This document shows positions 26,385 through 36,635 of a stretch of 64,000 nucleotides of DNA, one piece after another (position 1 is the stretch's first letter; each line of letters starts with the position of its first letter). Where the stretch lies: assembly GCA_020226215.1 (NCBI GenBank), contig CM035235.1, positions 44,607,511 to 44,671,510 of the forward strand. The letters are read 5' to 3'. The DNA is from Sindora glabra. Taxonomy: Eukaryota > Streptophyta > Magnoliopsida > Fabales > Fabaceae. The notes beneath the pieces were generated by a model. It was not told where the DNA came from. It saw only the letters and a list, made by a program, of their open reading frames with translations, and did no database searches. Both the position numbers and the translations under genes were made by a program.

Positions 26385-26540
26385 TTGTCATACCTTTCAA
26401 CATTAGATATGAACAAAATAAAAGTTTAAAATTTTTAGATTTACCACTAAAATGCTTAAAATGCCTTTAAATAATAGTTATCTATAGTTTTCTAGTAATC
26501 ATGTAAGTTTCATAAATTTTGACATTAGTAACATTTGAAA

Positions 26541-26721
26541 TAGGGATTTAAATTACAATTGTGGTCGTGGTCATGATGATGGTTGCAATTTTGCATGATG
26601 CAATAGATGCAAGAAAATGCAACTATCATGGCACAAAATGTGAAAAATCATGGAAGTAGTATGGTCCATAACTACAATATTGCACGCAATATGGTGGTTG
26701 CAACCATTCTTTAAATCCTTG
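26541..26721. mobile_element. hAT-type MITE, 181 bp, perfect 8-bp target duplication
   Basis: The left end is TAGGGATTTAAATTAC and the inverted right end is CAAGGATTTAAAGAATGG. The 8-mer ATTTGAAA lies immediately on both sides (26,533-26,540 and 26,722-26,729). The interior has 'gcaactatcatgg' and 'ggttgcaacc' words similar to the 30,491 and 51,716 elements. There is no coding capacity; the minus-strand frame at 26,571-26,789 crosses the element boundary and is a shadow. Confidence 0.8.
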
Positions 26722-26729
26722 ATTTGAAA

Positions 26730-27214
26730 CCAACATGTTAAATTTTGATATTTTCTTATCAAACTTTTTGCAATGCTTTTAGATGTCATTTATTTAAAAA
26801 AATTGATGTCTTAAGTGGCCTTATTTTCGCAACATCCTTTAAATGTCCACATCTTAATTAATTTCCTCATTTTACAAGCAATTTTTAAATGCTAACAACT
26901 TAAGTTTCCTTATTTTTCTAGCAAACTTTAGGCATTAATTTAATGCAAATAATTGACATTATATCATGGGAAATTTTCTTATTTGATCACACTATTAGCA
27001 ATCAATTTTTTATATTAAGATCATCAATTTTAGTATAAATAAGATATTAGTTATTTGAGTTATGATCATCTATTTTTGTAATCCAAATGTCAATATACAA
27101 ATTTAGGAAAATTTTAATTTTTATTGAACAATTTATTTTGAAAGTACAAATAGATGAGAGAAGAGACAAACAATTTTGCAAATTTGTTCTAAGAATTTAT
27201 TTCTTCTCAAATGA

Positions 27215-27258
<44 letters not shown>

Positions 27259-28278
27259 TCATCCAAATGAACTCCTTTAAACAATCTACATAAAGACTAC
27301 ACTAAATCACTAATCAAATTTACAAACATATAAGTCAAAATTTGAACCCTAATTATATCAAAGTCCTTATCCTAGTTGGAAATTTATGTATGTTGATGAA
27401 AGCTCTATATCTCTTAATAATATTAGGATAACTCACCAATTCTTATTGCACATTTAGATATGCTACAAATCATGTGAAAGCAATTCCACTCATACTTAGA
27501 GAATGAGTGAATGTGCTCCATAAGAATTTTAACATTTTCAAATGTGCAGTTAAACTATTGGAGAATTAGTAGATTTATCCATGCACTTAGAAGTCTTGAC
27601 ATTGCCAATTCTAGAGTTTGGATGGAAATGCTCCAACTCTTTTTGAAGCATACCATCTAATCCTAGAAATGATATTAGAGAGTAGATGATATGCTTCAAT
27701 AAGATTCATAGGAAATTAAAGTTGTCATAAAAGTGGTAACTGAGAGTGAAATTTATAGGCATATTGAAAAATAATAAATGTCAATTAATAACATAGAACT
27801 AATGTTGCATGTGTCATTCTTTTATAAGAATTTTAGTGGTTGCCATATCACTAGACATCAATTACATCCAAAATTGATGTTCACACCTTTTACATTTCCT
27901 TAATGAGATGCTTGAAATGCCTTTTAATAATGGTTATCTACAAAAGCACTATCTTAAGCATTGGTGGCTTCCCAGACCTAGCAAATGCCATAATTTTGAA
28001 AGTCAATTTAAGTTTAAAATTGACATATTAAAGTTTGATATTTTCCTAACTAGACTTTTGCAATATATTTAGACAACAATTTTGTGTAAAACCAACATTT
28101 TAAATTTTTTTCATTTTTCCAGCGACCTTTAAATACCATACATTTTAAAGTTAGTTCATTAACAAATCAATGTCTTAAACTTTTCAATAATTTCAAAAAT
28201 ATTCTTGCATCCAAATAAACAATGGTTATATTGATACTCCGTTATCTTAATTTTTAAAATAATTTAAGAAATGTGACT
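26730..28278. other. AT-rich repeat-like DNA, no gene recognised
   Basis: Recurring words such as 'aaattgatgtctta' and 'aatcaatgtctta' suggest more CACTA subterminal-type sequence. An AT microsatellite at 27,224-27,254 generates a false open frame. Confidence 0.35.
27224..27254. repeat. AT dinucleotide microsatellite
   Basis: About 31 bases of pure AT repeat. Confidence 0.95.
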
Positions 28279-28420
28279 GCACTGCAACAAAAAAATGCAT
28301 ATAGCGGCAATTATTTTTGTATTTAGCGATGGTGTAAACATTGGCAATACACTTTCCAACAACCGCCGTTATTTCAAACGTCAGCAAGTGCATAGCGCCA
28401 GTTTTAATTTGTATTTAGCG
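28279..28420 (+). mobile_element. CACTA-type left terminus (partial)
   Basis: 'cactgcaacaaaaaaatgc' is close to the CACTACAACAAAAAGC end of the full element at 33,900, with a G for A at base 5. It is followed by 'tagcggcaat', 'tagcgatgg' and 'tagcggtg' words resembling that element's subterminal units. No matching right end was found in the next few kilobases, so the extent is unknown. The exon-like pieces at 28.7-29.3 kb could lie inside such an element as captured fragments, but that is speculation. Confidence 0.4.
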
Positions 28421-28734
28421 GTGCTTCTTTTTTCCTTTTTTCCAATCCTGCTAATTACAATATTCACAGATCTTTTATCTAATTTTTGGCTTCTTTTACA
28501 ACCTGTACGGCAGAACCATATCTTTCATTTTATAATAAACATTTTTCGGATATTCAATTTAATATTTTACAACTAAAAACTACAAATATCAATAGATAAA
28601 ATTATTTCTTTATATATAAATATCAATTTTCAAGATTACAATTTAGTATGTAAATACAAATTATTAATTAACAACTTTAATAATTTACTAAAACATAAAC
28701 CATAGCATAACAGATAATTACAGCATCCTAGTTC

Positions 28735-28842
28735 AAGATGGATTCTAGATTTGATGCTCTGATCGAGGGTTGTGAGAAGCAAAGGCAAAACATCTGCGTC
28801 ATGCTTTGGTAATTTGCAACAGCGCAACAGTCCATGAAACTT
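28735..28842 (-). pseudogene. Exon-like fragment, unknown protein
   Basis: On the minus strand the stretch after 'ccttgtgaag' at about 28,842 is open in two frames and has a higher GC content than its surroundings. One frame reads Leu-rich text including KLPKHDADVLPLLLTTLDQS. It lies about 320 bases downstream of the exon-like piece at 29,164-29,323 on the same strand. I cannot assign a family or prove that the two pieces belong together. Confidence 0.3.
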
Positions 28843-29163
28843 CACAAGGTGTACTACTTTTTACTTTATCACTTTACTCTAAATAAAAAATGATTGATAA
28901 CTGAATAAGAGGAACAGAAAGAAAGTAATATAAATAATTCAGTGAACACCAACATCACATCTGCATATCTACACACTTTATGGTAACTACCAATACACAC
29001 TTAACATTGGACAATGAATGGAAAATTGGATCTTATATATAATGATCATCATTTTTCCATTACATACGAATCACATAATAGCTGCAAGTATATGATTCCT
29101 TGCTATGGATACAGAACAACCTACTCTGATGATACAATGTGAAAATGACAGAGATAGCCTTAC

Positions 29164-29323
29164 CTGCCCTGCCGAAGATCCAAACATTCTATATCTACAT
29201 ATCTTGGTGTACTTACTTTTGCACTTGCAACGAACAAAGAAATCTCCTGGTGCACAAATTCACATGACTTAAGATATATCGGATAAGCTAGAATGTTGAA
29301 CTCTGTAATGACTTTACACATTT
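29164..29323 (-). pseudogene. Candidate exon, unknown protein, duplicated at 32.5 kb
   Basis: On the minus strand an acceptor-like 'tgatcag' precedes 29,323 and a donor 'CAG|GTAAGG' follows 29,164. Between them one frame is open for about 53 codons from an ATG at 29,321; it includes ILAYPIYLKSCEFVHQEISL and ends CLDLRQGR. A perfect GTAAGT lies inside it, so a shorter exon is possible. A diverged copy at 32,443-32,690 has lost this frame, so one copy is a pseudogene or both are captured fragments. No family is recognised. Confidence 0.35.
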
Positions 29324-29515
29324 CTGATCATGCAGCGAGTTATAATTACTGTCAACATCCTAAACTACTAAATGTAGAAAACTTATGACTAGAAATTGAA
29401 TCTTGAATGTAAGGAAAGGTACAATCCCTTCAAAAAATTTGGGATGCCACTTGAGCTAAAACAATTATGCTTTTGATCGGAGCCATTTCATTTTCATGCA
29501 ATATGAAGAGTTTAT

Positions 29516-30490
29516 ATTGCTTAAATTTTTGGTAATTATCAAGTATATTCCTTTTTCTTCACTTTTTGAAGTACAAGGACCATTAAACTTTAAACTATGT
29601 ATAAATTACTACGTAAACTTCACTATGAGATGGTATTATTTAGTAAATTTTAATATAATCTTAGAATTGCAATTATCATCTTAAACTTTCTATACACAAT
29701 GTCTTATCTTTATTATTTTTTATTTAAATTATTAATTTAAATATTATAAAATAATATATATAAATAAAATTTATTTTTAACTTTTTTTCTACTTGAATTT
29801 TAGTCCTCAACAATTGTATCTGTGTATCTGTATCTAGCTAACAGCCAGAGTTTTCTTAACAAATCCCTTTTCTAACTAATCCTTTTTTTGCTTTTGTGAG
29901 ACATGAGTAACTGATTTAGGGATTAGAGCATTAACAGATTTCTTCCCTCCAATAAAATTTATTTCTATGTTTTGAACCTTGTATTCATTGACAAGTAAAG
30001 TTCATTGAAGTCAACATGTTTTCCACTAGACCAATGACTTATTGATTTACTTAACTAATCTAATACTAATAATTGACTACATGCTTAGTTTGTTAAAATG
30101 TATTATGTTTGCATAGTCACACGAACGAGATAACTGTATGGAAGAGATTTTGTACTTATGATTCATAAAAAAAATGAAATAACAAACATAATAACCATTT
30201 TTTACTCTTTCATGTATTAACATATTTAGCAGTTTTTTCATTTTCTTAAATAACAAACCAAACGGGACATTTTCACTCTTTCATTTTTTTTTAACACATT
30301 TAACAGTTTTTTCGTTCTTCTTTAAAGTAGGAAATCACATAGGAAATTTTTACTCTTTCATAGTTTTCCATTGAAAAGTGGAGTTCAATGGTAGAAAATG
30401 GTTGTGAGCAGGAAGCATCATTTTTTCCTTTTTTCTTGTGTAATTGTCTTCCGATTTTGTCTATTTGTTCGACACATTGTAGATCCTCAC
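29516..30490. other. AT-rich DNA, no gene recognised
   Basis: The frame 29,496-29,684 has no motif. No repeat was delimited here. Confidence 0.4.
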
Positions 30491-31355
30491 CAAGGTTTTA
30501 AATTGCAGTTGCACTTATGAATGCAGTCACATTGCATTTTCTGTGATTGCAGGCTTTGCAGGTGTTATAATGTAGATTGTAGATGTTGCGGCTGTAAATT
30601 TTTCAAAACCTATCATATTTTATTTATAAAAGTGTCAAAATAATCTTAAAATCATAAATATTTTGATTAACAATATTTTCATGAAATTGGATGCATTATA
30701 ATAAATTTTAAAAAATATAATTTATATAGTAATGTCATTAATTCATCATTAATTACATAACTAAATCATTAAGGTGAATTAATCATTTATATTTTAATTT
30801 TAAAATAAATAAATCAGAATTTAAAAATGAATTCAATCCTCCAAGAAAAAGTATCCTCAAATTTCCCTTAAATTAGAGCAAAAAACAATTTAAGAGGTTT
30901 TGAAATGGCTTTTGACTACTTAGCGTGGCCCTTTTCAACTAGTAATTCAAGTTCATTTCATTTTACTTTTATTTTATTATTTTAACTCATCATCTTCCTC
31001 ACTTTGCCGGTTCTCCATTTGTTTTATTTTCTTGCCTCCAAACTCATATCTAATGCCAATCAAATGAAAATAAAGATTGCTAACGCAGATACAAACCTTC
31101 GTGTAGAAAAAACAACTTGTTTTCAAATGATTATAGATAAGATTCTTCAGAAATATTTCATAGACTTATGATGTTTGTGGCATAAAGTAGCAAAAATATT
31201 TCGCAGTAGACCGCCCACATTAGAGGTCTGATGCTCTTGCAATAAACTATTACAAACATGATTTTAACTCACACTGCAATTGTGCCCAGATTTGGATACG
31301 GAGACTTTTGCAAGTGCAAAGATGCAGCCGCATTAGCTCGCTTTTTAAAACCCTG
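30491..31355. mobile_element. Non-autonomous hAT element, 865 bp, perfect 8-bp target duplication
   Basis: The left end is CAAGGTTTTAAATTGCAG and the inverted right end is CAGGGTTTTAAAAAGCG. The 8-mer ATCCTCAC flanks both sides exactly (30,483-30,490 and 31,356-31,363). 'gcagttgca' and 'gcagccgca' words near the ends resemble those of the MITEs at 26,541 and 51,716. No hAT transposase frame is seen, so the element depends on one encoded elsewhere. Confidence 0.85.
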
Positions 31356-31363
31356 ATCCTCAC

Positions 31364-32442
31364 GATTGCTGTGCTTACAAATGTTCCAAAAAATAAACTT
31401 AACAACGGATAATTTTTCTCATTTTAAGAAATCAAACAGCTATTGCACATCATTATTTGGAATGATATGATTAACTATAGGAATTGGGGTGGAGGGGGGA
31501 TATATTTAGTGGTGGCTAAAGACTGTTTAAATTCAGTTTGCAGGGTGGTGAATTAGAATAATAAATAAGTTAAGTTAAATGAAACATTTGAATGAAATAT
31601 CTATTTGTTCAAATTCAAAATTAACAAAAATAAATGAGTTTTAGCTCAAATTAGAATTCGTCAAGTTTGCAAAATATAAATTTGTGCCTGATTATTGCAC
31701 AAATATAAATAAATTTAAATAAGTTTTGATATATTTAAAAGATATTTTTAAAAATTTAAAATTAATCTACTGTTTTTACACAATCAGTCAATAAAAAAAC
31801 CATTATTGAAAGAAAAATAATAATAATAATGATTAAAATTTTTTACTAATAATAAAAAAAATTTACAATTTTTTAATAATATAACAATATATGAATTTGT
31901 TATTTGCTATAATGTAAAATTAATTTATACTAATAATAGATTAAATTTAAATCTTATTTATAATAACAATAAAAATATATGATAATATAATTTATTTTCA
32001 AACTATTCTAAAAAATGTAATGCTTTCTATCATATTATATTTATTTTATTTTTTAGAAGGGCCAAACTTAAACATTTTCTGCGTAAAAAGATAATTACAT
32101 ATAATGATCAATTTTTCCTCCTAAGCTCAACGAGACTCTAACTTTGGAATTAAGTGTAAGGAAAATTGTTGAAAATGACAATATTCTATTATGATTATTG
32201 AGAAATAATTTGTATAGTCTAAATTATAAATTATAGTCCACTCCAATATCCCAAAGGAAAATTTGAAAATAGTTAATCATAAAATGTACCTATTTTAAAT
32301 AACTCAAAACTATCCGTAACTCGAGCTCTAATTTATTTCACCTATCACATGAGGCATAAAAGAGTTATGAAGAACTGACTTGTCATGCAGATAAGTGATT
32401 CAATGCATAACTATTGTACCTGTTTTGTAAATGTAAATTGTA
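31364..32442. other. AT-rich DNA, no gene recognised
   Basis: No coding region or delimited repeat was found in this stretch. Confidence 0.4.
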
Positions 32443-32690
32443 AGTGTACCTACTTTTGCACTTGCAAAGAGCAAAGAAATCTCCAGCCGCAAAAATTTAC
32501 ATGATCTTTTGTAAGATATGTCTGACAAGCCAGAATGTTGAATCCTATAATGACCCTACTCATTACTGATCCTACAGCAAGTTAAAATTATTGTCAATAT
32601 TCTAAGCACAAATAATAAAATTCCTAGGAACGACTCTCCTTTTGATTAATGCAATTTTCTTTTCATACAATACAAAGAGTTTAAAATTAT
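32443..32690 (-). pseudogene. Diverged copy of the 29.2-29.5 kb segment
   Basis: It shares ordered phrases with 29,206-29,515, for example 'ttttgcacttgcaa', 'caaagaaatctcc', 'agaatgttgaa' and 'aagagttta'. The acceptor-like and frame features of the other copy are lost through substitutions and small indels. It lies in the same orientation about 3.2 kb away. Confidence 0.6.
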
Positions 32691-33634
32691 TCGAGTTTTA
32701 ATATTAAAAAATATAATATTTGTGTCTTTATAAAAAAAACGCAATCTAATCAGATTATTATTTTTCAGTCACAAAGAAACGAGTTTTAGTGAATTTTCTA
32801 TGGAGTGATAAAGAATAAGTTATAATTAATTTATGCATCAAATTTTTTTTTTTTTGAATTCTACTACTAGACTGGGGATAACCTTTCCCAGACAATGATT
32901 TCGACAAAAATGATGAAAAATTGGATATTTAGTGCACTTACAGGCTCATTTTGTCTACGGTCTATTAACATCAGTGATGTATATGGGCAGACAGAGAACA
33001 GTTTTAACTCATGAAGCACCGTAATGAGAAGGGGAAAGAAATTTTACATTGTTTCCAGTCTTCTACTTTTCAATCTCCCCATCAAATATATAACTACACG
33101 CACTAAAGCTGGAAGATTGATACTTTTGCTTGTTATTTTAATGTTAGGGGAAAAAGGTTAGGACCGTAGTTTTTTTGTCATTACTTATTTATTTGTTTAT
33201 TTTTTTACTTAGCCAGTTAGGTTTGCTTGCTTAAAGTGAGCACAAAAAAAACTGTCTCCATTGAAATCCGGCAAAAATCTATCTTCATAGTTATCTTTAA
33301 TATTATATGACTTTATTTGTTTGTAATAAAAGAGTGATATGCTATTTATATTGGTGATTTAAAAAATGATATTTAAAAATATGATAATGAAAGAAAGTAA
33401 TTTTTTTTTTAAAATATGAAAAACTGCTTTTTCACACTTTTCACATTTAATATTAAATAAATAAAATACTTTTTCTCACCTTATTATTTTGTAACTATGT
33501 TTTAGAAAAAATACTGTTCAAAGAAACAAACGCAACCTATATCAAATCAACAATTCAGTTTCCAACTTTTAAGTGTTTCAAGTTGTCAAATCAACTGGAG
33601 TATATCTCTAAGCTTATATATACATACCAGGGTA
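32691..33634. other. AT-rich DNA, no gene recognised
   Basis: A patch at 32,860-33,060 has higher GC content ('agactggggataacctttcc') but no clear frame. Confidence 0.35.
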
Positions 33635-33911
33635 TATTGGAAGTATGAATTAAAAATTGTAAAATATACAATTGATCATAACAAAATTATAAGCGTACCT
33701 GGTGTATAATTTGATGAGGCCATAACCGATCTGTATGATAATAATGAGTAGAATTACAACCTACTTCACCCCCTTAGGCTGTCCAAATAAAGAGGAAAGG
33801 GAGAGAAAACTTTTAGAGTGGGAATCCTTATTTTTCAATATTAAAATAATAACTCAGATCTCTTTATTTAAGGTCAGACTTATGATAGGAAACTACTGAC
33901 ACTACAACAAA

Positions 33912-34545
33912 AAGCAGCAATAACGACGACACTTTTAGCGGCGACAAAATTTCAGTCGTCGCTAAAGGTATTTGGGCGACTATTGTTGTCGGTAAAAATG
34001 GAAAAACTTTTCAGAGGGAACAGGATTGGGGGGCGGGAAGAAATAGGCTTTTAGCGACGACAAAAGTCATCGCTAAAAGCCTAAAAAAATTTGGACGAGA
34101 CAATTTGGCTTTCAGGCGGGAAATTTTGTCCTTCAGCGATGACATTGACGACAATGTCATCGCTGAAAATGTAAGGCTTTCAGCGATGACAGTGTCGTTG
34201 CTGAAGGGTTCACAATCAGCGATGACGACGTCGTCGCAGAAGGCCTAATAATTTTTTAGAAAAACTTTGGCCTTTCAGCGACGACTATGTCGTCACTGAA
34301 AACCCAAATTTTCAGCGACGACTGACCCTTCAGCGATGACATAGTCGTCGTCGCTGAAGGTCAAAATTTTTAGCAACGACAATAAGTCCCATTTTCAATG
34401 ACGACATTTGGCTTTAGCGACGACGTTGTCGTCGATGAAAATTAACTTTCAGCGACGACAATGTCGTTGCTGAAAAAAAATTCGATCATCGCTGAAAACT
34501 TCAGCGACGACCGAATTTTTTTGTCGTCGCTGAAAGCAGCAGGAG
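33912..34545. repeat. Left subterminal repeat array of the CACTA element
   Basis: Many copies of 'ttcagcgacgac' and its inverse 'gtcgtcgctgaa', often arranged as back-to-back palindromes around 'aatgtcgt'. In En/Spm elements, subterminal repeats are bound by the TnpA-type protein and are a target of methylation. Here the CpG density is far higher than in the surrounding DNA. Confidence 0.9.
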
Positions 34546-36635
34546 GTTATTTATTCCCCGCGCCTCCTCCCTCCTCATTTGCGCATTTGAAATTTCTAGA
34601 CCTGAGGTAAGTTCCTGAATTTTCTTTCTCTTTTAATTTTTTTTAATTTTAGCATATTTATTTTTTATATATGTTGATATGTATTAATTTTGTATGTTAT
34701 ATCTTTTAATTTGTTAGTTATTATTAGCACTTAGCTTAGTTTGTGGAGAGTATTCAGAGTTGATCAGTAGATTTTTACCATTGAGGTACATAAATAAAAA
34801 AGTATAATTTTTTTGTGTACTAATATATTTAATTTACTCAAATAGTTTACAATGAATTAATGGAATTGATAGTATGTTTAATTTAATATGAAATTTTGTA
34901 TTATTTAATTTTGCATATTGTAAATTTTAAATTTATTTATGTAAATTTAACTTAGCATTAATTTTATAAATATAAATTTGATTATTATTATATATGCATC
35001 CCTCAATTTACAATTTTGAAGTATACAATATATGTGTAGATTATTCATTTAGAATAATGTAAGATAAAATAGTTATGATATTTTATTCACACAATTTTAA
35101 ATTTGTGATGCAATTTAAGAAACTTCAAACTTACTAGATTTGATGAAATAATGTAAGATAGAAAATTAGAATAAATATATTAATCTATCTTAGAAAATAA
35201 GAGATTACGATAATATAATCTCTTTTTTAATTGAGATTGAAACTTAACAATTCAAATTGTATTATTTACACCACATACTAAGAAAAATTCAATTAAACTA
35301 GAGACTACATAAAAATAAAATCCTAACAATCCAAATTATAATATTTACATTACATAAAAATTAAAAATTTCAAAACACTAGGAAGTTCGCATGAAAATCA
35401 CCCCCTCTTGGATAAAACAACATTTACTTAAATAAAGAAGCTGAATTGTGCATCTTATAAATAATATACACCTTATAAAACTAAACTTACTTAAATTTAC
35501 AACTAGGAAGTCCGAACACAAAATCTAAAATTTATGATGCAATTTAGGAAACTTCAAACTTATTAGATTCGATGAAATAATGTAAGATAGAAAATTAGAA
35601 TAAATTTATAAATCTATCTTAAAAAATAAGAGATTACAATAATATAATCTCTTTTTTAATTGAGATTGAAACTTAACAATTCAAATTGTATTATTTACAC
35701 CACATACTAAGAAAAATTCAATTAAACTAGAGACTACATAAAAATAAAACCCTAACAATCCAAATTATGATATTTGCATGACATAAAAATTAAAATTTTC
35801 AAAACACTAGGAAGTTCGCATGAAAATCACCCCCCTCTTGGATAAAACAACATTTACTTAAATAAAGAAGCTGAATTGTGCATCTTATAAATAATATACA
35901 CTTTATAAAACTAAACTTACTTAAATTTACAACTAGGAAGTCCGTATTCATAGTATACACCTCTCTATAAAGAAGCTGAATTGTGCACCTTATCAATATA
36001 GTAAAGTAGATGATACTTTTGAATTCCCACAAGCTTATTGTGAAACATAACAGTTGTTATGAATATTTAGAAAAATCAATAATCTACATAATAAGTTATG
36101 TAAATAACAGTACTGACACTTAAACAACGATACTTATAAAATGTTGTATTGTTAATTTTAATTATTGTAAATATATTTTTACAATAATTTAAAATAGAAC
36201 TGCATTTGTATTTAAATTATAAGCTTAGACCCGTTCAAGGGTTGGATGTTTTCTGAACATCAATCAATCCTTGAATTGTCCTGAAAAGTTGGACAGTTTG
36301 GGATATTATCATGTAGTTATTATTAACAATTTATCGGGCTCTTGTTTGATATTGTGGAAATATCTTAGCATCCTAACTGTTCTCCAGGTATAAACTATAC
36401 ACGTGTATAGTTTAGGCACATGGAGAACCATAGGGAGATGCTGCTGAAATTTCTACACAAGTCAATCGATGAGCGTGGATAAATTGAAAAAAATAATAAC
36501 TATAGAAATATCTTGAATGGGATAGGATCCTACCCTTTAAAATTGGAGTGATACGGTGCATTTAGGGTGACTGTCAAATATTAATCAACATACTTTATTT
36601 CACCTATAGCAATTTCCTTCCTGTTCAGTGATACA
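34546..36635 (+). promoter_or_regulatory. Leader region of the transposase gene with a probable untranslated first exon and intron
   Basis: A GC-richer patch just inside the subterminal array ends in a consensus donor, CTGAG|GTAAGT (intron from 34,607). A candidate acceptor 'cacctatag' at 36,601-36,609 lies 26 bases before the ATG at 36,636. The layout suggests a 5'-untranslated exon and a roughly 2-kb leader intron. That intron contains the 429-bp tandem duplication. The splice sites are inferred. Confidence 0.4.
35101..35943. repeat. Tandem duplication inside the CACTA element, period 429 bp
   Basis: The segment beginning 'atttgtgatgcaatttaag' at 35,101 is repeated from 35,530 with few differences, ending near 'ttacaactaggaagtccg'. 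Each copy contains 'gaaaatcaccccc' and 'gaagctgaattgtgca'. The last phrase appears a third time near 35,971. Confidence 0.9.
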
